A stretch of DNA of 64,000 nt from Ignatzschineria cameli (GTDB lineage: Bacteria; Pseudomonadota; Gammaproteobacteria; Cardiobacteriales; Wohlfahrtiimonadaceae). The notes below the pieces were generated by a model. It was not told the DNA's origin. It made no database searches and saw nothing but the letters and a program-made list of their open reading frames with translations. Shown here piece by piece: positions 27,888 through 36,335 of the stretch. Where the stretch lies: assembly GCF_003121895.1 (NCBI RefSeq), contig NZ_QEWW01000009.1:1-64000 (forward strand). Direction: 5' to 3'. Positions within the stretch are counted from its first letter, which is position 1. Each line of letters starts with the position of its first letter. A program made the translations under genes and the position numbers.

Positions 27888-27943
27888 TAAGGAGCAATTA
27901 AAATCTAATTGCTCCTTACTTGCGATTAAGGAGAGCATAATTA
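27888..27943 (+). promoter_or_regulatory. Mutually exclusive hairpins over the sspA ribosome binding site
   Basis: Arm 1 TAAGGAGCAATTA (27888-27900) pairs perfectly with arm 2 TAATTGCTCCTTA (27906-27918). Arm 2 can instead pair through CTCCTTA with TAAGGAG (27927-27933), the sspA Shine-Dalgarno. The first hairpin lacks a U-tract, so it is not a standard terminator. Whether it regulates translation is inferred. Confidence 0.55.
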
Positions 27944-28551
27944 TGTCAACAAGACGCACAGGATTTACCCTTTTTACGGAAAAAAACTCTTTAGATGGTG
28001 ATCGAGTCAAAGTCGTCCTGCTCGAAAAAAACATCACCTGTGAGACAGTAATTGTCGACCCAACTAATCCCCCAGGTGACCTTTTAGAAGTTAATCCTCA
28101 AGTTATTCTACCTACACTTATTACTCGTGAAATCGCTATTTATCATACAGATACTATCTTAGAATTTTTAGATGAGCGCTTTCCTCACCCCCCACTACTC
28201 CCGAATGACCCTATATTACGGGCTAAGTTTCGCCTAACTATTAAAACAATTGTTAACGATTGGTATCCTCTCGTTGAAAAACTTATTGGTCGTAAAACAG
28301 CAGATAATAGAACTAATAAAGCGATCGCTGATCTTCTTGTGGCCTATTCGCCACTATTTAGTGAGACAGCCTACTTCCAAAATGAAGACTTCTCATTAAT
28401 CGATGCCACAATTGCCCCTTTCTTGTGGTGGGTTAAATATTTGGATATTCCACTTCCAAAAAAGGCTCAACCTGTCTTAGATTATTACGATCGTTTATTA
28501 GAAAAAGAGAGCGTCAAAGCTGCTTTTGATAAAAAAGAGAAAACTATTTAA
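27943..28551 (+). CDS. sspA: Stringent starvation protein A
   Basis: A 202-residue GST-fold protein without likely transferase activity. The N-terminal thioredoxin-like part (GFTLFTEKNSLDGDRVKVVL, about 6-25) and the helical C-terminal part match SspA. It binds RNA polymerase and H-NS-related targets to change expression under starvation and acid stress. AAGGAG is nine bases before the ATG. The position downstream of petABC and upstream of sspB is conserved in gammaproteobacteria. Confidence 0.93.
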   Translation: MSTRRTGFTLFTEKNSLDGDRVKVVLLEKNITCETVIVDPTNPPGDLLEVNPQVILPTLITREIAIYHTDTILEFLDERFPHPPLLPNDPILRAKFRLTIKTIVNDWYPLVEKLIGRKTADNRTNKAIADLLVAYSPLFSETAYFQNEDFSLIDATIAPFLWWVKYLDIPLPKKAQPVLDYYDRLLEKESVKAAFDKKEKTI

Positions 28552-28560
28552 GGACTTTTT

Positions 28561-29100
28561 ATGATGACCTCAAATAAGCCCTACTTTATTCGAGCCCTCT
28601 ATGACTGGATACTCGATAATAATTGCACGCCCTACATTGTAGTAGATGCAACCCTTCCCTATGTCGATGTACCAGAAGAATTTATCACCGATGGTAATAT
28701 TATTCTTAATGTTCTTCCATCAGCCGTAAGTAATCTTATTTTAGGCGATGAGTGGATCTCTTTTTCTGCTCGTTTTTCTGGGATCGTTCATGAAATTAAC
28801 TTTCCTGTAGGGGCTGTTGCAGCAATCTATGCTCAAGAAAATGGTGAGGGAATGGGCTTTCAAACAGAGGCACTCCCTGATGATTATTTTGTAGATATGA
28901 TGAAAATCACAACGCCCTCCTTCTCCAAAAAGAAGGGGCCTCAACTAGATATTATTGAGCCAGATAAAGGGCAACTGCCAACCTCTCATAAAGAGAGTTC
29001 TAAAGATGAGGAACAATCTGATAAAGAGAGCTTACAAAATAGAGATAAGGATAAAGATAGTAACAAAAATAAAAAGCCGACTCTAACAATTATCAAATAG
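28561..29100 (+). CDS. sspB: ClpXP adaptor SspB
   Basis: A 179-residue adaptor that delivers ssrA-tagged proteins to ClpXP. The N-terminal substrate-binding domain occupies about 1-115 (PYFIRALYDWILDNNCTPYI at the start). A charged, flexible linker rich in Lys, Asp and Ser follows, and the protein ends KPTLTIIK, matching the C-terminal ClpX-docking tail (RPSLRVVK in E. coli). The linker is longer and more polar than usual. It starts 9 bp after sspA and is followed by a strong terminator. Confidence 0.94.
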   Translation: MMTSNKPYFIRALYDWILDNNCTPYIVVDATLPYVDVPEEFITDGNIILNVLPSAVSNLILGDEWISFSARFSGIVHEINFPVGAVAAIYAQENGEGMGFQTEALPDDYFVDMMKITTPSFSKKKGPQLDIIEPDKGQLPTSHKESSKDEEQSDKESLQNRDKDKDSNKNKKPTLTIIK

Positions 29101-29170
29101 ATCAATAGATTAAAATTACAAAGATCAGGGCATTGAGTAGTATTTAAACCCTACAATAATAACTAAAACC

Positions 29171-29216
29171 ATCCTCGTAGCATTATACTTCCTATTAAGC
29201 TACGAGGATTTTTTTA
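29171..29216 (+). terminator. Terminator of sspAB
   Basis: Perfect 11-bp stem ATCCTCGTAGC / GCTACGAGGAT with a 17-base loop and eight T. Confidence 0.93.
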
Positions 29217-29332
29217 TTCTCTATTATCATAATTTATCGATATTTAATGCAAAGCTGATTTTAGAAGTTTACTATGGGGCTTCCCTACATCATATTAACA
29301 ACGCCTAGGTCCTCTACTCTATTTCTGAAAAG

Positions 29333-29992
29333 ATGAAAAAAGAAAAATATGAAGATATCAAGGATGTCGTCCTAATACATGGTTTATACCAGAATACACT
29401 TATTATGAGAGTATTAGGGTATCGTCTTGAAAAACTTGGGTATCAAATACATTACTTTAAATATCCTACACTCATAACCATCTTTGAAAAAAATGTCAAT
29501 TCTTTCTGTCATTATTTAGAGAGATTCTCCTCCCCTTTTGCCATTATCGGACATAGTTTAGGCTCTTTAATTATCTTAAAGAGTCTAGAAAAATCAATAC
29601 ATCAACAACTAAAGAGAGTCATCGCGATTACCCCTCCATTTCATGGATCCCGAATTGTCCAATATCTGACAGATCATAATGCATCCTTTCTAATCGGAAA
29701 ATCTCAAAATATTCTATTACCAAACTATAATCGATATTGGAAATTCCTCATTCCTTTGGGGATTATCGCAGGAACCCACAATCAAGGTCCGACTTCTCTG
29801 CTACTAGAGTCAATCACCGATACTATTGATAAAGATTCACTAGTTGGTGATGGTACAGTCTATCTCGATGAGACCAAGTTAGAAGGGTATAGTGACTTTA
29901 TTACCCTTAACCGCTCTCACTCAATGATTCTTTTTGATCCAAAGACTGCCTCATTATGCGATCACTTCATAAAACACATCTGCTTTAAATAA
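29333..29992 (+). CDS. Alpha/beta hydrolase (lipase/esterase-like)
   Basis: A 219-residue cytoplasmic hydrolase of unknown substrate. VVLIHGLYQNTLIM near residues 11-24 is the oxyanion-hole strand, GHSLGSL (about 75-81) the nucleophile elbow with catalytic Ser, and a C-terminal HS in LNRSHSMILFD a likely catalytic His. It lacks a signal peptide and is short for a lipase, resembling RsbQ- or PGAP1-like small hydrolases. It ends 33 bp from the convergent xseA gene with no visible terminator between them. Confidence 0.75.
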   Translation: MKKEKYEDIKDVVLIHGLYQNTLIMRVLGYRLEKLGYQIHYFKYPTLITIFEKNVNSFCHYLERFSSPFAIIGHSLGSLIILKSLEKSIHQQLKRVIAITPPFHGSRIVQYLTDHNASFLIGKSQNILLPNYNRYWKFLIPLGIIAGTHNQGPTSLLLESITDTIDKDSLVGDGTVYLDETKLEGYSDFITLNRSHSMILFDPKTASLCDHFIKHICFK

Positions 29993-30025
29993 TAAGATGA
30001 TCAAACAATAGAAATAGAACAATAA

Positions 30026-31426
30026 TCAAGAAGAATGAATTGAAACCACCGCTACATCAATCGTTCCATCAGTCACTTCTATCTCCAGCTGATCGCAGAT
30101 CTTGACATCAGTAATACTTTTGACTAACTGCCCCTCTTTAGTGGTCATAGAATATCCGCGTAAAAGCGTATTGAGAGGGCTCAATAGCGTTAACTTCTCT
30201 ACGGTATTGACAAACGCTTGCTCTCTTTCTTGATATTTTTTTCTAAGCGCTCTCTCCATCCGATCACTCATCATCTGAAGTCGATCTTGATGACGCGCTA
30301 TCTGATCATTTAAAGAGATTCTCTTCAATCGATCATTGATAACTGAATAACGCGCCTGAAGTTGCTCTAATTGATAATGAATCGCTCTTCCTAAACCTGC
30401 TTTTAGACGAATCAATTGCTCTCTATTTTGACTTAAGCGCGATTTAGGATCTTTAAGATAGAGTCGATAGGAGAGATGATCGATCTCTTTTTCGAGCGTA
30501 CGTAACTTATCCCGCATCATTTTCATTAAACGGGATTCAACTTCTGAAAGATATTGATAGAGCTCATCTCGAGATTGTGATGAATATTTTGCTGCCATAG
30601 ATGGCGTTGGAGCTCGTAGATCGGCGACGAAATCAGCTATTGTAATATCTGTCTCATGCCCTACTCCTGTGATAATAGGTATCTTAGAAGCAAAGATTGC
30701 GCGAGCAACTACTTCTTCATTAAAGCACCATAAATCCTCTATACTGCCCCCTCCACGGATAAGAAGTAGAAGATCACATATATTCTCTCGATTCGCACGC
30801 TCAATTGCATTAGCGATATCATGCTCAGCCCCTCTTCCTTGTACATTAGTTGCATACAGCTTAAGAGGAATATCGGGTCTATGGGATGAGAAAACCTGTA
30901 AGACATCTTGTAACGCAGCGGCGCTTCGTGAGGTGATAATACCTATCTTACGTGGATGCTTAGGGATAATCTGCTTATAATGCGTATCAAATAACCCCTC
31001 TTCTGCAAGGCGATTTTTAAGTGCTAAAAATTGTAGATAAAGATCACCAACCCCAGCCTCTTCAACACGAGAGACTATTAACTGATACTCTCCTCGAGGC
31101 GCATAGACGGAGACTTTTCCAGTTAACTTTATTTTCTGGCCATTTGTAATCAATGAACGATAACGCTCTGCTTGAGAACGCCAGATGACAGACTTAAGCA
31201 TCCCACCTTCATCTTTAAGATTAAAGTAGATATGCCCAGAACCAGGATAAGCCGCATTAGAGACCTCTCCTTCAACCTGACAATAGAAAAATGCACCTTC
31301 AAGAAGATCACGAATCGCAAAGTTGAGCGCCGTAACTGAATAGACAGCATCAGATAAATGACGTTTTTCTCGACTCTCTAGAGGATATCCCCCCCTTTCT
31401 GTGCTGAAAAGATCATGCCGACTCAT
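30026..31426 (-). CDS. xseA: Exodeoxyribonuclease VII large subunit
   Basis: A 466-residue nuclease subunit acting on single-stranded DNA from either end with XseB. The N-terminal OB fold contains FFYCQVEGEVSNAAYPGSGHIYFNLKD (about 46-73). The catalytic domain carries RKIGIITSRSAAALQDVLQV and the signature LLLIRGGGSIEDLWCFNEE. A long coiled coil (about 290-400) follows. Its ATG overlaps the mazG stop (ATGA), so the two genes are coupled. xseB is not adjacent. Confidence 0.96.
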   Translation of the reverse strand: MSRHDLFSTERGGYPLESREKRHLSDAVYSVTALNFAIRDLLEGAFFYCQVEGEVSNAAYPGSGHIYFNLKDEGGMLKSVIWRSQAERYRSLITNGQKIKLTGKVSVYAPRGEYQLIVSRVEEAGVGDLYLQFLALKNRLAEEGLFDTHYKQIIPKHPRKIGIITSRSAAALQDVLQVFSSHRPDIPLKLYATNVQGRGAEHDIANAIERANRENICDLLLLIRGGGSIEDLWCFNEEVVARAIFASKIPIITGVGHETDITIADFVADLRAPTPSMAAKYSSQSRDELYQYLSEVESRLMKMMRDKLRTLEKEIDHLSYRLYLKDPKSRLSQNREQLIRLKAGLGRAIHYQLEQLQARYSVINDRLKRISLNDQIARHQDRLQMMSDRMERALRKKYQEREQAFVNTVEKLTLLSPLNTLLRGYSMTTKEGQLVKSITDVKICDQLEIEVTDGTIDVAVVSIHSS

Positions 31427-32289
31427 AATCCTCCTCGCTTTGCCTCATTCCAATAGCGGTCTAAATCTTCGAGCGTTACTGATTTTAGTGGCGCTGTGGC
31501 GCTCTTCTCAATATAATTAAATCGACGTCTAAATTTTAGATTAGTCAATTGCAATGCTTCTTCAGGATCAATCTCTAAAAAGCGTGCTAAATTGACCAAT
31601 GAGAAGAAGAGATCCCCCAACTCACTCTTCATCGCTTCTCGATCCCCGCTCTCCATTGCCTCAAAAAACTCTAAACGCTCCTCTTCAACTTTCTCAATAA
31701 CAGGATCAATCTCATCCCAGTCAAAACCTACTGTCGCAGCTTTTTTCTGTAATAATTCTGCCTGTCTTAAAGGAGAGAGAGCTCTGGGGATTCCCGAGAG
31801 TAATGATGGATTGACCTCTACTCTCTTCTCTGCTCGCTCTTCTGCTTTGATACGAGCCCAATCAGCCTTCTGTTCAACGATTGAATGGTACTGCTTTCCG
31901 GCAAAAACATGGGGATGTCTACGTATTATCTTCTCATTGAGACGCGCCATCACATCACTGAAATCGAAAGCTTCTCGCTCCTTTGCAATTTCACAATGGA
32001 GAAGGATCTGTAGCAATAGATCCGCGAGCTCCTCTTCTAATGCAGCTTCTCTAATCTGCTTTTGATCATTAATACAAGGCTCTTCTATTTTATCATTAAT
32101 ATTCTCTTGCCGAGCTATCTGATCCGCTTCGGTTAATTCAACAATAGCATCAATCACTTCAGCGGCTTCTTCTTTTAAATAGGGAATCAGAGAAAGATGC
32201 GTCTGCGCACGATCCCAAGGGCAACCATCCTCAGCCCGCAATCGAGCCATCGTCTCTAATAAGTGATCTAATCTCTCTCTATGAGCCAT
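31423..32289 (-). CDS. mazG: Nucleoside triphosphate pyrophosphohydrolase MazG
   Basis: A 288-residue enzyme hydrolysing NTPs to NMP and PPi, implicated in house-cleaning and ppGpp control. It has two MazG domains: the N-terminal one with CPWDRAQTHLSLIPYLKEEAAEV and EEELADLLLQILLH, and the C-terminal one with EERLEFFEAM and SELGDLFFSLVNLARFL, which hold the EExxE/ExxD metal-binding helices. A charged insert (about 55-75) separates the helices of domain 1. Coupled by a four-base overlap to xseA. Confidence 0.95.
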   Translation of the reverse strand: MAHRERLDHLLETMARLRAEDGCPWDRAQTHLSLIPYLKEEAAEVIDAIVELTEADQIARQENINDKIEEPCINDQKQIREAALEEELADLLLQILLHCEIAKEREAFDFSDVMARLNEKIIRRHPHVFAGKQYHSIVEQKADWARIKAEERAEKRVEVNPSLLSGIPRALSPLRQAELLQKKAATVGFDWDEIDPVIEKVEEERLEFFEAMESGDREAMKSELGDLFFSLVNLARFLEIDPEEALQLTNLKFRRRFNYIEKSATAPLKSVTLEDLDRYWNEAKRGGL

Positions 32290-32538
32290 GATGCTTTCCT
32301 ACTCCCTATTCTTATTGATTAGCTTAATGCCACTATTAATGCCACTAATTTACAACTAATGATGGGGCTTATGATACCCGTTATATTGTTATTTTTAAAT
32401 AAAACTAAAGACCGAATAGCATCCTAATAATCTGATCAAAGTATCTTTCAAAATATCTTTCAAAGTGAATGATGAGATAAGATGCCAAAATTTGACTTTT
32501 AGAAAGTAATTGACCTAAAAATAGATACCCACAGATAC

Positions 32539-32559
32539 TGTGGATAACCTTGTGTATAA
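32539..32559. promoter_or_regulatory. Two perfect DnaA boxes
   Basis: TGTGGATAA (32539-32547) and TGTGTATAA (32551-32559) are reverse complements of TTATCCACA and TTATACACA, both exact matches to TTATNCACA, same orientation, 12 bp apart. A third, imperfect copy (ACCCACAG) lies just upstream near 32528. Confidence 0.7.
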
Positions 32560-32906
32560 CTCTATGATAAGGAGCATAAAGGGCATTAAAATGGCTCATC
32601 TATTAAAATGACCAATAATTAGACACCTCTCTAAAGCTAGTAATATCAATCGATTTCACAAATCATAAACTCACAAAAGTCAAATAGCGACATAACCCTC
32701 TAATTATCGAGCTTTTGAAAAGATGTTAATAAGTCAAGCTAATTTTAGATCTTTTTTTCTGTTTTTTTCACAATGAGAGACGCGTTAAAAAGTGGTGCAA
32801 TCTTTGAACAACTTCCTATTTTCTTCATCAAATTTTTTTCTCTTTTTAGGTGAAAAACCCAAATCAATGATCACTAATTTAATTCTTCGCGCCAAACGCA
32901 CCCTAT

Positions 32907-32915
32907 TGCTATAAT
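32907..32915 (+). promoter_or_regulatory. Extended -10 promoter for kdsB
   Basis: TGCTATAAT matches the extended -10 TGnTATAAT; the -35 region is poor. About 100 bp upstream of the kdsB start. Confidence 0.55.
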
Positions 32916-33016
32916 CTCTCCCATTAATCAATGGAGTCTTATAAAAAACTATTTTAATCGCTCCATTCAATTATTCTATTCAACTTTCATTTACAGAAGA
33001 GAGCATTAAATTAATT

Positions 33017-33784
33017 ATGAGTTATACCATTATCATCCCCGCACGATTAAAGTCGACTCGCCTTCCTAATAAAATGTTACGCGACCTTGCCGGCAAGCCT
33101 CTTATAGAGTGGACCTGGGAGGCAGCATTGAAGAGCGATGCGAAGCGCATTATCGTTGCGACGGATAGTGATGCAATCTATCATCATTTAAAAGCTTTAG
33201 GCGCAGAAGTCATTATGACAAAAGATTCCCATGAATCTGGAACTGATCGTCTCAGCGAAGTCTCTCAAAAACTAGAATTCCCCGATGATGAAATCATTGT
33301 TAATTGGCAAGGGGATGAGCCTTTTCTACCCACTAATTTAATCGATCTTGCAGCAACAGCCCTCAAAGAAAACCCTTCTGTTGCAATGAGTACATTGGCA
33401 ACCCCGATTCATCAATGGGAAGAAGTTCATAATCCTAATGCCGTAAAAGTTGTTCTCAATGAAGCTGATGAAGCACTCTACTTCTCAAGAGCTGCAATTC
33501 CTTACCAGAGAGATGCAATGCCGGTAACAGGGGTAATTGAAGACTCTCCCTATCTACGTCATATAGGTCTATATGCTTATCGTGCGAGTTTTCTCAATGC
33601 CTATCCCCATCTAATCCCCTCCCATCTTGAGTCTTTAGAGAAATTAGAGCAGCTCAAAGCCCTGGCGAACAATTATAAAATTGCTGTCGCAATCACTACA
33701 GAAGCACCCCCTGCCGGTATCGATACTGAAGCTGATCTAATCACAGCAGAATCTTGGATTCACTCTTTAGGCTCCCTCAAATAA
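33017..33784 (+). CDS. kdsB: CMP-KDO synthetase
   Basis: A 255-residue cytidylyltransferase activating 3-deoxy-D-manno-octulosonate with CTP for lipopolysaccharide core synthesis. IIIPARLKSTRLPNKML (about 4-20) is the CTP-binding loop, VATDSDAI and NWQGDEPF carry metal-binding residues, and the C-terminal GIDTEADLITAE is typical. It is the first gene of a probable kdsB-psd pair, with a 67-bp spacer. It indicates an LPS-bearing outer membrane. Confidence 0.97.
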   Translation: MSYTIIIPARLKSTRLPNKMLRDLAGKPLIEWTWEAALKSDAKRIIVATDSDAIYHHLKALGAEVIMTKDSHESGTDRLSEVSQKLEFPDDEIIVNWQGDEPFLPTNLIDLAATALKENPSVAMSTLATPIHQWEEVHNPNAVKVVLNEADEALYFSRAAIPYQRDAMPVTGVIEDSPYLRHIGLYAYRASFLNAYPHLIPSHLESLEKLEQLKALANNYKIAVAITTEAPPAGIDTEADLITAESWIHSLGSLK

Positions 33785-33851
33785 GCATCTCGACTAAATC
33801 ATAGACTAAACTCACGGTCGGCTTAATACTTAAAAATTTAGGAGATTATCC

Positions 33852-34688
33852 ATGTTTCTCAACAACCTCTCTTTTCAACGCTTCTCATCTGCTCTATTTC
33901 GTAAAATTACACGTATCAAAACAGCATGGTTTAAAAACCTTTTCATCTCCCAATTTGCGAAAATCTACAAGATCGCTTGGCAAGATTATGAGCGTCAAAG
34001 TCCAGAACAGTTTATTAACTTCAACGATTTTTTTACCCGTGAGTTAAAAGAGGGGGCTCGCCCCATAAGCGACGCAGCGCTCATCTCCCCTGCTGATGGG
34101 AAAATTGCAGCAAGTGGAGCATTAGATAAGACTCAATTTATCCATGCCAAAGGTCACAACTTCACCTTAGAGTCATTAATTGCTGATCCCCAATTAGCAG
34201 ACACTTTTAAAGATGGTTCTTTTGCAACAATCTATCTTTCACCAAGGGATTACCATCGTATCCATATGCCAGTGGATGGAACCCTTCTACGGACCATTCA
34301 TATCCCGGGGAAACTCTATAGTGTCTCCTTAAAGACTGCTGAAAAAATCCCCGCTCTTTTTGCGGAAAATGAGCGTCACGTCTCACTCTTTGAGACCCCC
34401 TATGGCAAGATGATCGTTATCTTAGTCGGTGCCATTAATGTCTCTAGTATTGAAACTGTCTGGTCAGGAACCGTTACACCACCCTATGGCAAATTACTAC
34501 AATATAGTGATTATCAAAAAGAGGGGATCTCCTTGAAAAAAGGGGAAGAGATGGGTCGCTTCAATATGGGATCAACAGCAATCGTTATTACAGAGAAAGG
34601 GAATTTAATGCTCGATCCTCTCATCAAAGAGTATCAGCCCATTAAACTTGGTGAACCGCTCTTTCATCTTCAAGAGGAGAGCTTCTAG
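33852..34688 (+). CDS. psd: Phosphatidylserine decarboxylase proenzyme
   Basis: A 278-residue inner-membrane-associated enzyme making phosphatidylethanolamine. Self-cleavage at GST in FNMGSTAIVI (Ser241) yields alpha and beta chains, with the Ser becoming the pyruvoyl group. SPADGKIAASG, the YLSPRDYHRIHMP block and the His pair are family markers. The cleavage motif reads MGST where LGST is usual, a mild change. AGGAG lies seven bases before the ATG. Confidence 0.95.
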   Translation: MFLNNLSFQRFSSALFRKITRIKTAWFKNLFISQFAKIYKIAWQDYERQSPEQFINFNDFFTRELKEGARPISDAALISPADGKIAASGALDKTQFIHAKGHNFTLESLIADPQLADTFKDGSFATIYLSPRDYHRIHMPVDGTLLRTIHIPGKLYSVSLKTAEKIPALFAENERHVSLFETPYGKMIVILVGAINVSSIETVWSGTVTPPYGKLLQYSDYQKEGISLKKGEEMGRFNMGSTAIVITEKGNLMLDPLIKEYQPIKLGEPLFHLQEESF

Positions 34689-34731
34689 CACTTCTCCGCT
34701 CTTTCCCCTTTCTTTTATAAATCTTAACAGG

Positions 34732-34737
34732 TATAAT
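34732..34737 (+). promoter_or_regulatory. -10 element ahead of rpsF
   Basis: TATAAT about 175 bases before the rpsF start; the -35 is weak. It leaves a long leader, which in other bacteria can bind the S6:S18 pair, but I could not recognise that motif. Confidence 0.45.
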
Positions 34738-34910
34738 GCTTTGCTTGATTTTGAGTCTTTTAATGAGATGGTGCTTTCTAAGCTTTTTAGTTACTGAAAA
34801 AGTTTAAAAAAAATAGTGCCAATCAAACTACAAGACTCTAGGTCTCCTTGTCTTTTAAGTTGTGTTTAGAAGACTTTAAATATTTTTTAAATCCATAAGG
34901 AGCATGAATA

Positions 34911-35306
34911 ATGCGTCATTACGAAGTAGTATTTCTGGTTCATCCAGACCAAAGTGAACAAGTTCCTGCAATGATCGATCGCTACAAAGCAATCGTGACT
35001 GATAATGGTGGCGTAGTCCATCGTTTAGAAGATTGGGGCCGTCGCCAATTAGCATATCCTATTCAAAAAATTCATAAAGCACACTACGTTCTTATGAACA
35101 TTGAATGTGATAAAGCCTCTTTAGAAGAGCTACAAAGCGCATTCCGTTTTAACGATGCGGTTATCCGTGATCTTATCATCAACAAAGAAGAAGCGGAAAC
35201 TGAACCATCTGTTGTTGCAGCAAAACCTGAGCGTCATCATGACAATCGTGAAGTTGAAGCTGAAAGCAACGATGATGCTGACAACGCAGATAGCGAAGAA
35301 GCATAA
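34911..35306 (+). CDS. rpsF: Ribosomal protein bS6
   Basis: A 131-residue 30S protein, forming a pair with S18 on the platform. The opening [21 protein letters not shown] (first 20 shown as [20 protein letters not shown]) and [20 protein letters not shown] are diagnostic. The tail is acidic, with Glu/Asp repeats after residue 100, as in E. coli where glutamates are added by RimK. AAGGAG is eight bases before the start. priB, which lies between rpsF and rpsR in many gammaproteobacteria, is absent. Confidence 0.97.
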   Translation: MRHYEVVFLVHPDQSEQVPAMIDRYKAIVTDNGGVVHRLEDWGRRQLAYPIQKIHKAHYVLMNIECDKASLEELQSAFRFNDAVIRDLIINKEEAETEPSVVAAKPERHHDNREVEAESNDDADNADSEEA

Positions 35307-35349
35307 GCATCGGATCTCTTTTAAAATATAGACAAAAGGTAATAAAATT

Positions 35350-35574
35350 ATGTCACGTTATGTTCGTCGTAGAAAATATTGTCGTTTTACCGCTGAAGGC
35401 GTTAAAGAAATCGACTATAAAGATATTAATCTCTTAAAAAATTATGTTACAGAGACAGGTAAAATCGTACCTAGCCGTGTAACGGGTACAAGCGCACGCT
35501 ATCAGCGTCAGCTCGCAACTGCAATTAAACGTGCTCGCTACATTGCATTGCTCCCATACACTGATCAACACTAA
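35350..35574 (+). CDS. rpsR: Ribosomal protein bS18
   Basis: A 74-residue 30S protein with the family core [19 protein letters not shown] and [26 protein letters not shown], binding S6 and 16S rRNA at the platform. Short cysteine-containing N-terminus (RRKYCRF). Sits 43 bp after rpsF and 22 bp before rplI in one operon. Confidence 0.98.
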   Translation: MSRYVRRRKYCRFTAEGVKEIDYKDINLLKNYVTETGKIVPSRVTGTSARYQRQLATAIKRARYIALLPYTDQH

Positions 35575-35596
35575 TTTGTCCAAAGGGAGATAATCA

Positions 35597-36043
35597 ATGA
35601 AAGTTATTCTTTTAGAAAAAATTGAAAATTTAGGTTCTCTTGGCGACATGGTCGATGTTAAGCCAGGATTTGCACGTAACTACCTTCTTCCACAAGGTCT
35701 TGCGACTGAAGCGACTGAAGCTAACGTTGCTCGCTTTGAAGAGCGTCGTGCAGAACTCGAGCAGAAACAAGCTGAAGTATTAGCGGAAGCAACTGCACGT
35801 GGTGAAAAACTTGCTGGTTTAGTGATGACTATCGCTGCAAACGCAGGTTCAGAAGGTCGTCTATTCGGTTCAGTAACAGCTCAAGATATCGCAACTCTTA
35901 TTACAGATGCAGGTGTACCTGTTGAGCGTAAAGAAGTTCGTATCCATGATGGTGCAATCCGTTCACTCGGCGAGCACACGGTTACACTTCACCTCCACGC
36001 TGATGTGAATGTTGAAATCACTGTTAACGTAACAGCTGAATAA
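35597..36043 (+). CDS. rplI: Ribosomal protein bL9
   Basis: A 148-residue 50S protein with two domains joined by a long helix. MKVILLEKIENLGSLGDMVD and FARNYLLPQGLATEAT form the N-terminal rRNA-binding domain; the helix spans about 43-75, and the C-terminal domain ends HADVNVEITVNVTAE. GGGAGA precedes the ATG. It is the last gene of the rpsF-rpsR-rplI operon. Confidence 0.98.
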   Translation: MKVILLEKIENLGSLGDMVDVKPGFARNYLLPQGLATEATEANVARFEERRAELEQKQAEVLAEATARGEKLAGLVMTIAANAGSEGRLFGSVTAQDIATLITDAGVPVERKEVRIHDGAIRSLGEHTVTLHLHADVNVEITVNVTAE

Positions 36044-36052
36044 TCGATTAGG

Positions 36053-36086
36053 TTTTAAAGCTACATACATATTAGTAGCTTTAAAA
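36053..36086 (+). other. 12-bp perfect hairpin after rplI
   Basis: TTTTAAAGCTAC / GTAGCTTTAAAA with a 10-base loop, ten bases after the rplI stop. It may be a first, weak terminator or a 3'-end protecting stem. Confidence 0.6.
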
Positions 36087-36136
36087 TTCAGATCAAAACA
36101 TCAATAATAAAATTCATCCTAAGACAATGAATCAAA

Positions 36137-36160
36137 AAAGCCCACTCAATAGTGGGCTTT
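36137..36160. terminator. Terminator between rplI and cytochrome gene
   Basis: AAAGCCCACT / AGTGGGCTTT with loop CAAT, A-rich before and T-rich after, able to work in both directions. Confidence 0.9.
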
Positions 36161-36220
36161 CTCTTATCTACCTTATCTATTCTATCTACCTCATCTGCTA
36201 TTCCTACTATTATCCTTAAT

Positions 36221-36248
36221 GTAGAATGTAGAGTGTAGAGTGTAGAGC
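36221..36248. repeat. Tandem array, 7 bp x 4
   Basis: GTAGAAT, GTAGAGT, GTAGAGT, GTAGAGC in succession. Confidence 0.85.
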
Positions 36249-36291
36249 TACATTATAAATCATCTTGGAAATCATGAATCGGAGATTACAG

Positions 36292-36333
36292 ATTCTGAAT
36301 TCTAGATTCTAGATTCTAGATTCTAGATTCTAG
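36292..36333. repeat. Tandem array, 7 bp x 6
   Basis: ATTCTGA followed by five exact ATTCTAG units (36299-36333), ending two bases before the stop of the cytochrome gene on the minus strand. Confidence 0.92.
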
Positions 36334-36335
36334 AT

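Larger units (their letters stand above)
32290..33016. other. 727-bp mazG/kdsB divergent gap
   Basis: AT-rich region between divergent genes. It holds two perfect DnaA boxes (32539-32559), a T-rich stretch with GATCT at 32748-32767, and an extended -10 promoter for kdsB. No protein gene or terminator stands out. Confidence 0.5.

Noticed and set aside
32405-32970. Two short open frames (64 and 61 codons) on the minus strand in the mazG/kdsB gap
   Set aside because: No ribosome binding sites or protein-like patterns; one overlaps the DnaA boxes.
32290-33016. Chromosome origin oriC
   Set aside because: Only two good DnaA boxes, few GATC sites and none of the usual neighbours; kept as a finding about DnaA boxes but not called an origin.
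34738-34905. S6:S18-binding leader of rpsF
   Set aside because: The leader is long enough, but I could not recognise the conserved motif.
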